Below are positions 27,083 through 38,461 of a DNA stretch of 64,000 nt, in pieces. This stretch comes from Aquila chrysaetos chrysaetos (taxonomy: Eukaryota; Chordata; Aves; Accipitriformes; Accipitridae), in NCBI RefSeq assembly GCF_900496995.4, contig NC_044014.1, positions 7,390,001 through 7,454,000 of the forward strand, written 5' to 3'. The notes under the pieces were generated by a model that made no database searches, was not told the DNA's origin, and saw nothing but the letters and a program-made list of their open reading frames with translations. The position numbers were made by a program, and so were the translations under genes. The first letter of the stretch is position 1; each line of letters opens with the position of its first letter.

Positions 27083-27308
27083 ACACAATCTCTGCCAAAA
27101 AGGTGTCACATTTTAATTATGCAGCTTTGGTTTTTAAGTCTATTGCCTGATTGATAACTTTATGGGTTCAGTGTAGCAAGCAAACTATGTGGTAGACCTT
27201 GAGGAAGCAGAAATTAGGAAGCAACCCATAAAGTTATCAATCAGGCAATAGGCTTAAAACCCAAAGCTGCTTTATTAGAATGCGGCACTTTTTTGGCTAG
27301 GATTGTTT
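27083..27308. repeat. Long imperfect inverted repeat (hairpin-forming)
   Basis: Arms at 27095-27168 and 27223-27296 are 74 bases each and pair with about 8 mismatches (about 89%). Weaker pairing extends outward to about 27083 and 27308. The innermost 29 bases (through ATTGATAACTTTATGGGTT) pair perfectly, and a 54-base spacer separates the arms. Divergence is concentrated at the outer ends, the reverse of what terminal repeats of a transposon usually show. Outer ends read CCAAAAA and TTTTTGG. No clear target duplication is visible. It could be a foldback element, an inverted duplication, or a transcribed hairpin. Confidence 0.85.
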
Positions 27309-27319
27309 TGGATATGTGA

Positions 27320-27565
27320 TGAATGGAGTTCAGAAAACAATTAGACAAATTTGTGGAAGAAAAGCCCATGGAACAAGCCTCTCTGGATTAAACGACTGGC
27401 TTAAAAGAACCTAAAATGTTGATTGCTGGAAGGCCATCACAGGGAAAGCATCACTGTATACTATTTCTGCTCCCCCTTCCCTTCTCCCAAGAGATATTAC
27501 TAGAGATAGGCTGCTGGACTAGATTTGTTAGATAACCTAGTGCTGCTATGCTTCTATTATGCAAT
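27320..27565 (+). mobile_element. Ancient CR1-type LINE 3' fragment
   Basis: The sense strand shows the diverged 3' part of an old CR1 subfamily: ATTAGACAAATTTGTGGAAG, AGGCTGCTGGACTAGATTTG, and a terminal CTGCTATGCTTCTATTATG. These resemble the usual 'gggctagatggac...ctatggcttttcttatg' ending of that subfamily. It immediately follows a long inverted repeat (27083-27308). Divergence is high and the left boundary is vague. Confidence 0.55.
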
Positions 27566-30500
27566 TTAAATTCATTTAGTCACTGACTGAGCTCATGACT
27601 CAGAAATTCACAAGTACTATTCAGGGGCAAAGAACAGGAAGATTTGGTCAGTGTTGACTTGTAGTTACTATTCCACACCTCATTCCATAGTCATAATTTG
27701 CCCCTTTCACCTCCTGTTATGGGAATATTTCTCTACCCTTCCATACTAAAACCTTTCTAGTCTCATTTACATACCTGGATCATATTCCTGGTGAAAGTAT
27801 AGAAAGCAGGTATGATTCGTGCCTTATATATAACATATACATCATAATTATATAATAAGCATATAACATAGTCCATTAACAGCATGATTCTTCATGTTCC
27901 TTCTCAAACACCTTTTTTCACACATCATTGTGCCTCATTGCCACCCAAAATTATCCCTGTTCCTTATTTTTGGAGTTACTTCTATTTTTTCTTTTCAAAA
28001 TATGTAGATATTCTGTAGATAGCTGTGTACATGTAGATAACATCTGTATAAAATAATTAGGCATCATAATGTTGGGCAGAAAGACCAAGCTTTCAACACC
28101 AAACTTTTATTGACTTGTAAAATTTAACAGCCGTGATAGGACAGTACATGTGTGTGTGTGGGAGGGGGTTCCTGTGAAAGATTACATTATTTTGGGATTA
28201 GAAAATCTGAGAAACATCTGGTTAACAAATGAGTCCTGCGATAGTTAGTTCTTCAGCTTCTTTTTATCCCTAGAACTAACGTTAACCATACTACTAGATA
28301 TTCCCAGTGCCAGTGAGTCCTCACGGGTTGGTGGTTACAACGGGGAGCTGAGAGCAATGTGGTGAGCTGGTCGTAACGGGCGTGAGTATGGGACAGCTAC
28401 TGTGGTACGGGGAATGTAAGGTACGTATCTTACATTATATATGCTTTTCATGGAACAACTTATTAGATATCTGGGATAATGAGACCCCTAAATTGTTTAC
28501 ATGGCAGTCAGTGACAGAAAGTCTGTTGACTTAAAGGGAAGACTCCAAATGCCTCGTCACGTGCAGGGACAATGCAGTGCAGACCACGTTGGCCCTGCCT
28601 GGTGTCAATAATACCCTGCAAGCAGCATGAGTCTCCCCTTTTGAGTCTTACAGCAGGATAATTCCTTCTTTGGCTGGAGTTAATGTCTTGTGCTTCCAGG
28701 TGAGTAATGTTAGACTCTCCAATTGGATAATTAACACAAATTTAGACTCGGAGCCACAGAGCTGCACCCATTTATGGCAGCTGACTTACACCATTTCCCC
28801 CTATGCTGTCAAGGGTGGTGGTGGTTATATAGCAGCAAGGCTATGGCCATGTTACGTGACTTGGAAGACTCTGTCAGGCTGATGCAGTGAACTGTAGGGG
28901 AATCTATGGGGCTTCTTTTGCCCACTCCTTTGCACCAAACGCACACCTCCGCTGAGCCTTCTAGATCTTTTTGTTTGGTTTATGGACATGGTGTCTGATC
29001 TTTGATAACCTGATGCAAACAAATTGCTCCAACAGCTTAGATGTGTCTTTTCCCATGACAAGGATGTGTAGATATCCCAGTCTTTGCATTTCAGGCTCTT
29101 TCAGCTTTGTTTCTGTTTCACCTTTAACAAATGAGCAAATGCTTGTGATTGTTTCCTCTAAGCCCCATTGACATGAAATATGTTTTTCAGCCGGTCACAG
29201 CTTCTGTGATCTCTTTGCTATCTTGTTCCTTCCTTGCTGCTTCTGCAGCATTTTGGTAGCCTTCAAGCAGTGTGTAATTTCAGTCACGTGAAATAAGTCT
29301 GTGTATAGCAACCAACCAGCTAGACCGGATGGAGGCAACTCCTGCTGTACACGGCAGAAAGTAGAGTAAGTCGAAGTGCAAAAAGCATTTCAAGTGGCTT
29401 AAAAATTGCTTTATTATGAATTATAGACTACTTTTGCTGTCCAGATAATGAGAAACACCATCTACTGTGATTCATTGTAGTCAAGTAGCATTAACTTCAG
29501 AGAGAAATGGGACAAAAGGGAAACTGCTCCCTTGGTAATGGGGTATTTTGTGTGGGCAAGCACTGTAGCTATACTAAATTACTTTACTCTGCTCATTCAG
29601 ATCTGTCCTTCTAGGCCCTTTTGATGTTGAAGTTACATACTATATAGTAAAAAATGAGTTTAAGAGTGTCTGAGTAATCGAAGCAAGGAGTAACAGGTGT
29701 TAATCAGAGAATATAATCCTGACATATATTAACAGCTCTTAAACCAATTAAGTTTAACAGAATAGCAAAAAAACCGAAGTAGCAGAAAAATCCCATCCTT
29801 TCACAAACGGGGATGAAGGGTTTCTAAAGTGTGAAACCAAAGATAGACTCCTTGGGTGCCATTTTATAAGGGACTGGTAAATTTGGGTACCCAACCATTC
29901 AGTAGATGAGCTTGGCTGCTTTTTAACTACCCTCTCGCAGTCTCTTGTCCCACTGACCCCACTGGAAGCCCAAGGAGATATATCTCACTAGGCTAAATTT
30001 AGTCCTTGTGAATACCTACCTCTGCCACAGATTATCACACTGTATTAATTGATAATCTATTTTAGCAGGAAACTCTCTCATTATGAAACATGAATGCTGA
30101 GAAGGCATTTACAGCTTACCATTTCATTTTGGATGTGTGTGTTCAAATTCAATCAGGTCAGTATGCCACATGGCGCCATTTAATTTAAATTGAATTAATC
30201 AATAGAGTACATTAGCCACATCATTTTAATATTGTCTTGGTAAAATTCTTGGCCCGTAGAAGTCAAGGGCAAAAATCCTGGACACGGTGGTGAGATGACA
30301 CCGTGACATTAGCTCTTTTGCAAAATCAATGCAGCAAAATAAGTTCCTTCTTTCCTCCCTTGTCATTCTTCAAATTTTGAACCACTGCCATTTGGACAAG
30401 CATCCTCCATGTTCTGCTTTCATTTATGGAGCAAAGGCATTGGAGGGGTTACTAATGGGGGTTTAACACCTGTCTCTCTTACTAGTTCTTTCTCCTCTTG

Positions 30501-33500
30501 AGAAAGTTGCTTAGCTACTTCATATTTTAGTTCCTCATTTACAGATTGAGTGGCAGCATTTTCCTTTAGAGTGTGTTCTGAAGACTAAAATTCCAAATTT
30601 GAGGAACTCAGGTTCTCCACAAACCATGCCCAAGCGTGGGGAAATAAGGCTCAGTTCTTGTGTGTATAAACCAGATTAAATATATTTTTTGGCCTCTATT
30701 TGTGTACCTTCTCTCTTTATGTATTTTGTTTTGCTTTTCCAATTCCATGAGAAAAACAATACAGCTAGTTGTCATTAAAGTGTCCTGGAAATTGGTCCAG
30801 AAAGAATAACACCCCAGAGTCCACTGGTTTTGGCTGTCCTGAACAGAGTGGTCTGTAAGAAATGGTGAGAGCTGTTAGTGGTTTGCAATGCCCAGCTCTA
30901 GAGTATTGTGATTTTCTTTGGCAATTTCATTTTGTTTCAAGGGAAAAGATGCTCTTTTCACTATATGGCTGGGAAATATAAAGTTGCGGCCATCGTTTAA
31001 AGCTCTCTTTCCTGAGACATGCATTTTTATTTTAAGTTAATTGATTAGTTATAATGATGGATGATGAGGACAGACTCAGGTTCCCAGAGGGCAATTCTAG
31101 CCTTGCTGGAGCTGGAGTTTACCATTTATTGGTAAATAAATGGGCAGAACTTTGTCTAATGACTTGAACAAGTATATTAAGAGAATTGGACAGTCACAAA
31201 GGATCTTGGGAAAACTGAATTCAGCTTCCCTTATCCATATGAGTTAATTTCAATCATGGAGAGGTCCGTATTGAACGATTTAGACATCCCATGGTCTTTT
31301 ATTTATGAGGTCTGCAGGGTCTATTATATTATCTTATAATTTCCATTCTGCCTCAGGTCAAATGCAGATTTCTATAGTACTCAGAGAACTAATAATGGGA
31401 AAGATTTGTTTCCAGATTATCCAAAGGTGGTCCCACACTAGCGAATGTTGTATTTTATATATGTGAAACTAAGTCTGAGGAACTTTTCTGTTTTTGTTTT
31501 CTCTTTTCAGTGTGCTTTAGTTATTTATGTCTTTGTGCCTGAAATTTTTCTATACCCTTGTAAATCACAGAAGAAATATTTGAGGGATTATTTTTCCTGT
31601 TGGGTAAAACCAGTCATAAATAAAAGGTTTACTTAACTTGTTTATATCTGGATTTTTTTATAAGCCTTTTGTACAATTTTGATTTCATTATGGCAGCATG
31701 TGTTGCACAGCCTAGCAGTACAGATCCACAGGGTTATAGCTGGGCATTATGTAAATACTATATTTATTTTAATGGGAACATATTATTTTTTTAATATGCT
31801 TTTGGAGATAAAAGGAAAATTCTCTGAATGTCAAATTGGCTCCGCTGAATAGTCATTTAAAAAGAGTGACTGGAAAGTGACATGTGTACCCTTTTTAACT
31901 TGCATAACATTGAGAGCCTTAGAAATTTTAGCATCATTCATGTTAACACATCAAAGTATTGCTGGTTGAACTCAAATCTCTCTGAAATGCTAATCTGCAC
32001 CCTTAACTGTAGTGGTATGAACATACAGATGGTTCTTCTAATTACTTGGAAAAAGAAAAGGGGATGATTTCCTTTAATGATTTCCCCTTCTTTCCAGACT
32101 GAAAGCAGTTCCAGCTCTTCCCTCCAGCTAATTTGACGATTAAAAGATGCCTTTGTCTTGCTTTCAGCTATTGAGGTTTCATCACAATTTGTTAAAACTT
32201 CCCTTCATGAAGTGAGGTGTGAACCCAGGGCTATGTAGGTTTAGTTCAGAGGTCATGTGAAGGGGAATTATAACCTTGAATATTTAAAGCCAGAATGGGG
32301 ACTTATTTTCATCATCCCATGTTACTGCACTGATAGCAAAGATGAGTTTCTGGGGTTAAAATCACAGCTTGAATCTTAGATGCAGAAGGTCATTGATCAG
32401 GGAATAGACCCAAGGTATTCAGGCTCCAGATTCATGGTAGCTCCATTTTTCCCAAGGATACAAACGAAGAGATTTGAAACACATTTGCCTGGGAGCATGG
32501 CTAAGCTGACACGTGGCTGAGAAGAAGATGGGGGATGTGGGTACCCACATCACAGTGTTTATGGCCTCTGTCTGTCTTCAGATCGCAAAGGTGAGTTTCA
32601 TGTCTGCTGCCTTCTTTCAGCTCGGAGCCCTGTCCCTTGTGGGCCAAGGCTAGTTGGTGTAAACCCAAACAAGACTGGGGAGCAAAAAGGAACGCACTTG
32701 ATTTCTTCTGGCTCGTGATCTGGATGCAGAGTAGCCCTTTAGCTCTGCTTTGAAGCTTGTGGCCTATAGGCTTGCACAGAAAACTATATGTCAATGCCAG
32801 TGTCATCCCCACAACTGCTCCAAGTGTTTCACTTCATTCAACATGGCATCATCTGCTGCTATTTTTTCAGGATTTAATAGAATTTTATAAATTGCCATTT
32901 GATGGTGTATTTTCCTGAATATTCTAGAAGATGTCGTGGGTATTTTTCAATTAAAATACTCAGTGGGAACAACAAAAAAAGAAAAAAGAATAGCTTAAAT
33001 AAATATAGATACTCCATTTCTTCTGAACTTCTACATACACATCTTACTTAATCACTCCCTATCAACAATGTTTTCTGTTCTGTTTTCGAGATGTACCACT
33101 TCTGTCCAAGCTATTCAAAAGAAGGGCATTTGGGTTCATGACTGTAAAAACACTATTTCATTGCTCAGAGAGGCTAACTGTGATGTCAGAATTCAGTGGT
33201 TTTTTTCCCTTCATTTTCTATCAACCAGAATATTGTATAATGTTTTCCAAGTAAAGCTGTAACCAGGCTTAAAAGCTTTTTCCCTACTAGAACCAAAAAT
33301 AGGAACCATTACTGATATAGGATAGAATTTTGGCTTTTTTGAAAATACGATAGTGTGGGCATCTTCAGAAAAGGCTTTGGAGAAGTTTGTTGCCTAGGGC
33401 TGTGTTTTATGATTTCATCTGCTTGACTCTAGGCTTTACAACGTTGGAAAAGAAACAGGGGAAGGGGAGAATGGTTAATGAGAAATTCTTGCCTTACCTT

Positions 33501-35544
33501 CTTGTTCCTCTGGAGTGATGACACCTCATATAGTAATAGTGAAAGGTGGTTTGCCTAGGTAGGATATTAGCAGATCTAGATTCCCTTGTCAATTCTACCA
33601 GCAATATCTGTCCTGCTCCAGGGTAAAAATTATCCAGCCTCAGCTTCACCCTATCTAGTATGGAGATGACAGTGATCTTTGCTTGTTGTCAGAAAGACAT
33701 GTTCATTACTGTGCATAAAATGCTGTGGGATTCTTGGCTTGTTACATTTGCAGTGATTAAGTTGTCTTCTGTTTGGGCAGGTTTTACCTTATTCAATAAG
33801 TAATGCTGATTGCGTGTCTCTCTGAACACCCGGAGTACTACTAGAGCAATAAGGTTAAAATAATAAATGAGTCCTATGTAGCATATATCAACTCACTTCT
33901 ATGGAGATTTATTCATTTTACTCTAATTAGAGGATATAGTTCTCATGATTCACTATTACTAGGAATGAAACATCTGAAACATAATACTTATGCTTCTTGA
34001 TAAGAGAGCATTATTCTGTTGCCATGATGAAACAAACATATGTAAAGTGATGTAAGAAATGTAAACATCCAGGACGTGCGAAACCTCACAGGTTTCAGCC
34101 AAGCTCTCCCCATGTATTGTATAGTATCAGGAAGTACTGCACTTGAGCCATTAGTTATTTTGACATTGCATTGTTTTACTGCAAGTTTTTAGCAAAGCCA
34201 ACAGAATGTGAAATTCCAGGTTAAGGTCCCCCCATGCTTTAGTTAATGAATATGAAATCAACACACATAAAACAGTGGAGTTCGCTTGTTTAATGAAACG
34301 GTAGGGACTGGGTTGGTGGTCGAGTCACCTAGAAAGGAGGAAAGAATGTCCTATTTTAAAAAAAAAGGGGGGGGTGGGCGGGAGCAAATTTCTCTGCCTC
34401 AAGTAGCATATCTCAGAGCAGAACAGCCACAACAGAGCAGCAGTAATGGGACCACCTTTTGCCATCATTTACCATCGTCAGACGGTGATCACATCCATCC
34501 CTGAAGCTAGTGACCGTGGATAACAGACTTTTAGAAATCATGCAAAGTAAACCAGAATTGTTTTGTAGAACAAAAATGTCTGTGGAAAAATGGATAAATT
34601 CTGGGATAGATATTTACTGTAGACATTGCATGTTCAAATCTTCTAATCGATGGTAGTTCAGTCAATGCATTCAGCTGAAAACAAGATGTTCATAAAATTA
34701 GAGCTAAACTGTGACTTTTGCTGCTGCTCATGTACTCAACAAAGCCCATACATAAAAACAATTCTCCCATCACAAATGCAGTCACAAAATGAACAAAACA
34801 CTTCTTAAAGTGGAATTTTAGGGGAAAGCTACTTGGAGACTAAACTCTCAATCTAATAGCAATCAGGTAACAGGATAGTATCCGCAGGGGATAATAGGGC
34901 TGATTAACATGAGCTGAGGAAGTCTATAGATGGGGCTGGATTCCTGCTTGGTAAGACTCATTAAACAGTGGAAGAGTATCCAAAGGAAGGGCTGAAAGAG
35001 GTGAGCCAGAAGTAGTCGCAGTAAAGGAAGTCTGATGGTCTTTGTGGTTTCAAACTTCTTGTATTAGATAAAAAGATAGGAAAAAGCTAACAAACCTAGA
35101 GGGAAGCATTGTGAAGCAAATATGTTAAAGAAAAGGGCAGGGGAGAACCTGAGTGGCGTTGAAATCTGCAGCAAAATTCACATTGATTTTCATAAGAAGA
35201 GAATCTCAAGTCAGGAGTATTGTCATTTATAACCAGTGCTACTACATATATCAGAATAACATGAAAGAATAAACAACAGAAGTGGTGTGTGGGGGTAAGT
35301 CACCTCAGTGGGAGTCATTGTGAAACAATCATTCACCTTATATATTCTTCTAATTTCTTCCACATTAAGCCTTTTCTGCTCCATATTTTGCTCATCTAAC
35401 AATGGATGCCTTTAATGGCTGCTGTGAATGACACTGAAGCACGAAGAAGTAAGCAGCCAAATTCTGCTATGGAAGAGAAATGGAGACAAAGAAAGAGAAT
35501 AAACCCATCTCTTGAAGCATAGCTAAAATGGATACGATACGCGT

Positions 35545-35587
<43 letters not shown>

Positions 35588-36369
35588 TGAGAAAATAGTC
35601 CTGATAACAAATATAGATCTGTACATATGGAGGGGGAGGTGACCATAAACCAGCCTGGCTGTGAATACACTGGAAAATGTTTTATTTTCTTTTTTTAAAT
35701 ACCACTTCCTTAGTCTAAACGGAACCGTGCTGAAAACATACAGAAGACTTCATTAAAAGTTCTGTTAGGTTGTTTTTTTCTCTTGATGATGTAGGTTATT
35801 AAAGTCCAATTTCTCTTCCCCCTTTTTTTTTTAACACGAATTTGCACGATAGAGCAGAACAACGCATTGCCAAATAGTAGTGTTATCTCTACACAATTGC
35901 AATTATGCAAACTATAATCAACCTAGATGACAGTCCTCCAGACAAACCTTTAGTATTAAGAGTTTTGAAAGCTCCAGGGCAGATTGTCATTAGTGGGATA
36001 TTTAATTAAACAGAAGTTGAATTTTAGTACTTTATATAAACAACTAAGAACAGCTGGAATGATGCTGGTCCTCTGGGGTTTTCCATTTCTGTTTGACAGA
36101 TATTAATTGAACTCATTGCCCCATGAAACCAGCAAGTTTACTTCTGGCAATGTGGTCACTACGGAACAGCAGGTAGGTAGCAGTCGCTTTCTTCTGCTGC
36201 TTTACCCACCACCAGGGTAGATGGGCACTTTGGGATCACGCAGGAAGCAGGAAATGCTTTTTCCTTCTTTAGCTCTGGGGGAGAGATCCCCTTTGGGTGT
36301 GGGGTTCAGTATAACGGCTGGCCTGCCTGTTTTTTTCAAAAAAACCCAAGTGTTTCAAAAAACACCCCA
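27566..36369. other. Long gene-free spacer
   Basis: Nearly 9 kb of AT-rich DNA with no recognised exon. It holds the (CA)n array near 35.55 kb and a short overlapping palindrome near 31.13 kb. Near 30165-30235, a run with TTTAATTTAAATTGAATTAA has the look of a noncoding element, without proof. Confidence 0.45.
35546..35584. repeat. (CA)n microsatellite
   Basis: An uninterrupted CA/AC dinucleotide array of about 19-20 units directly follows GATACGCGTG. It accounts for the valine/cysteine-rich open frames on the minus strand. Confidence 0.98.
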
Positions 36370-36905
36370 AGTGTTTTTGTGGGCAGAGTCCCTTCCGGCG
36401 GTGGCGCGAGAACTCCCGGGTGCAGGGCGGGGGATTTTCCGAGACCTGCCCTTGCCTTTCAGGGGCCATCTGGGCTGACCTGCCTTGTCACACCGCGGGG
36501 ACAGAAGCTCATCCCCGGCTGAAGCCGTAACCCCAACTCAACCCCCGGGCTGCTCTGAGCCGGGGCGGGGCGGGGCGTGGCGTGGCGGGGCGTGGCGGGG
36601 CGTGGCGGGAGCGCGGGGCGCTGTCCGTGGTGCTGCAGGCGCCGCGCCCGGTCCCCTGCCGGCAGGCGGAGGGCGCGGGGAGGAGGAAGACGGGGAGGAG
36701 GAAGACTCCCGTCGGTGCCTGCCTCCTGGGAGGTGTTCAGAGCCCAGCAGCGAGGGAGTGCGGAGGGGCACGGATTCCCCGCGGTGCTGTGGCAATGACT
36801 GTTAGCAGTTATACGCGGCCCTGTTGCTGCAAAGGCTCAAGAGTCGGCCGTCAGCTTTCCTCGGCGGCCCTCTGCTCCACCAAGGCTAAACCGCACGCGT
36901 GACCA
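36370..36905. promoter_or_regulatory. CpG island, candidate promoter
   Basis: The local base composition changes abruptly to very GC-rich and dense in CpG. It includes GCGCGAGAACTCCCGGG, a cluster of GGGGCGGGGC/GGGGCGTGGC units (36562-36608, Sp1/KLF-type sites), GGCGCCGCGCCCGG, CCGCGGTGCTG and GCACGCGTGACC. No canonical TATA box was seen, as is usual for CpG-island promoters. Open frames of about 70-106 codons exist on both strands, but they reflect lack of stop codons in GC-rich DNA and have no recognisable domain. The nearest recognised gene is the receptor, 7.4 kb downstream on the plus strand. The island could hold an untranslated first exon for it, or the promoter of an unrecognised transcript on either strand. 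Confidence 0.6.
36559..36608 (+). repeat. G-rich GGGGCGGGGC/GGGGCGTGGC tandem array
   Basis: Overlapping 5- and 10-base units of GGGGC, GTGGC and GGGGCGTGGC are repeated head to tail inside the CpG island. The strand carries many G runs of three or more, so it could form a G-quadruplex. It also represents multiple Sp1/KLF-like sites. Confidence 0.75.
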
Positions 36906-37862
36906 TGGCTCCTGGCTGTTTATGTCTTCGGGGAACATTTCTGACACTACGTTTCTCCAGGGCTCAGCATTCAATCTGCAGGTGTTTCTGGGAGCCTAGT
37001 TCCCACAGTCTGTTCTAGCTTGGGGCACAGATTGGTGGTACTGCACTCTGCATCCCTTCAGGGCTTGTGAGCAGAGGAGAAATGCCAGTTTTTCTGGAGG
37101 GGTAGGAATTGTTGGATCTGATGGATGTGCAAATCTGCCTTCATACTTTTTCGTTTTAAACCCTCCTCGTAAGAGGAACCTTTCAGCCTTTAGATCAGAG
37201 ACATTCACATACCTTCTCCCAGGTTAGTCCTGACTTAGCTATAAAAAAAAAGTAAGCACACTTTACTGTGATACATCAACACCATTGCCTAGAATCATAG
37301 TTATAAATGAAGAAGGAAACGTCTAGCTCTGATATTTCTGAAGGTTTTGCCCCACTTTTTTTTCTAGTGTTGTATATCCTGTCTATGGGAACTCTGAAGA
37401 CAGCAACTGTGTCTTACTGTAACATGATAAGCCTTTATTTCAGTGGTGGTTTTATAGAAGGAACTGTAATACAAATCTTAAATTCTATTGATGTCTGTCC
37501 AGACAACTGGGAGGTGATTAGAATTGTTCACCCAGTCCCTATTTTTCAGCAAAATTCTGCTTTAGCATGCTTGATCAACAAATTCAACATGAATACCTCT
37601 TGAATCATCATAGCGTTTAACCTACTTATCCTGTGCTTAGAATTTTAAAACAAAACCCAAAAACCAGCCCAACAAAACCCCCAAAATCTCTCAAAACTGT
37701 AGATCAAAACCTAACATTAAAAAAAAAAAATCAGGTTAGCTTCTTTTTTGGTCATTAATTCCTGCGTGGGTTTGGCTGGCAAAGGAAATCTTAAGAGGGT
37801 GAGGATGTGGGGGAATGAAGCCTGCTTGTATCAAGTCTCTGGGTAGAAATCTTGCAGGAAGG

Positions 37863-38455
37863 TGTTGTGGGTTAAGCCCAGCCAGCAGCTAGGCAGCACG
37901 CAGCCACTCGCTCACTCACACCCCCCCAGTGGGATGGGGAGGAGAATCGGAAAAAAAAGTAAAACTCGTGGGTTGAGATAAGAACGACTTAATAACTAAA
38001 GTAAAATAAAATGTAATACTAAGAATAACAATAATAAAATAGAATACTAATACTAATGAAAAGGAATAAAACTAAAAAAACAACAACAAAAACCAAGAAA
38101 AAAACAAGTGATGCACAATGCAATTGCTCACCACCTGCTGACTGATGCCTGAGCAGTGATCTGCCCCTCCCGGCCAACTCCCCCCAGTTTATATACTGAG
38201 CATGACATTCTATGGAATGGTATATCCCTTTGGCCAGTTCAGGTCACCTGTCCTGGCCATGCTCCCTCCCAGCTTCTTGTACACCTGCTCGTTGGCAGAG
38301 CATGGGAAACTGAAAAATCCTTCACTTAGGATAAGTGCTACTTAGCAACAACTGAAACATCAGTATGTTATCAACCTTATTGTCACACTAAATCCAAAAC
38401 ACACTGTACCAGCTACTAAGAAGAAAATTAACTCTATCCCAGCTGAAACCAAGAT
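37863..38455 (-). mobile_element. Solo LTR, avian ERV (about 593 bp, minus orientation)
   Basis: On the plus strand it begins TGTTGTGGGTTAAGCCC and runs through CTCGTGGGTTGAGATAAG, AGTGATGCACAATGCAATTG, CCCTTTGGCCAGTTCAGGTC, ACTTAGCAACAACTGAAACAT and ends near CTATCCCAGCTGAAACC. That is the complement of a common bird LTR that opens 'TG..CTGGTTTCGGCTGGGATAGAG'. A TATA box lies on the minus strand at about 38196-38187 (GTATATAAAC). Flanking GGAAGG (37857-37862 and 38456-38461) forms a 5-6-bp target-site duplication. An A-rich part (about 37995-38105) carries degenerate AATAATA repeats typical of the family. No internal retroviral sequence flanks it. Confidence 0.85.
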
Positions 38456-38461
38456 GGAAGG

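Noticed and set aside
32285..32330. A second copy of the old repeat seen near 6.2 kb (AAAGCCAGAATGGGGACTTA)
   Set aside because: The similarity covers only about 25-30 bases and then disappears, so it may be chance.
36485..36805. Open frames of about 70-106 codons on both strands in the CpG island
   Set aside because: GC-rich DNA lacks stop codons. The frames are Arg/Gly/Pro-rich and low in complexity, and at least one has no ATG start.
37290..37305. The end of an antisense CR1 (AGAATCATAG)
   Set aside because: The neighbouring bases do not continue into CR1 3' sequence on either side.
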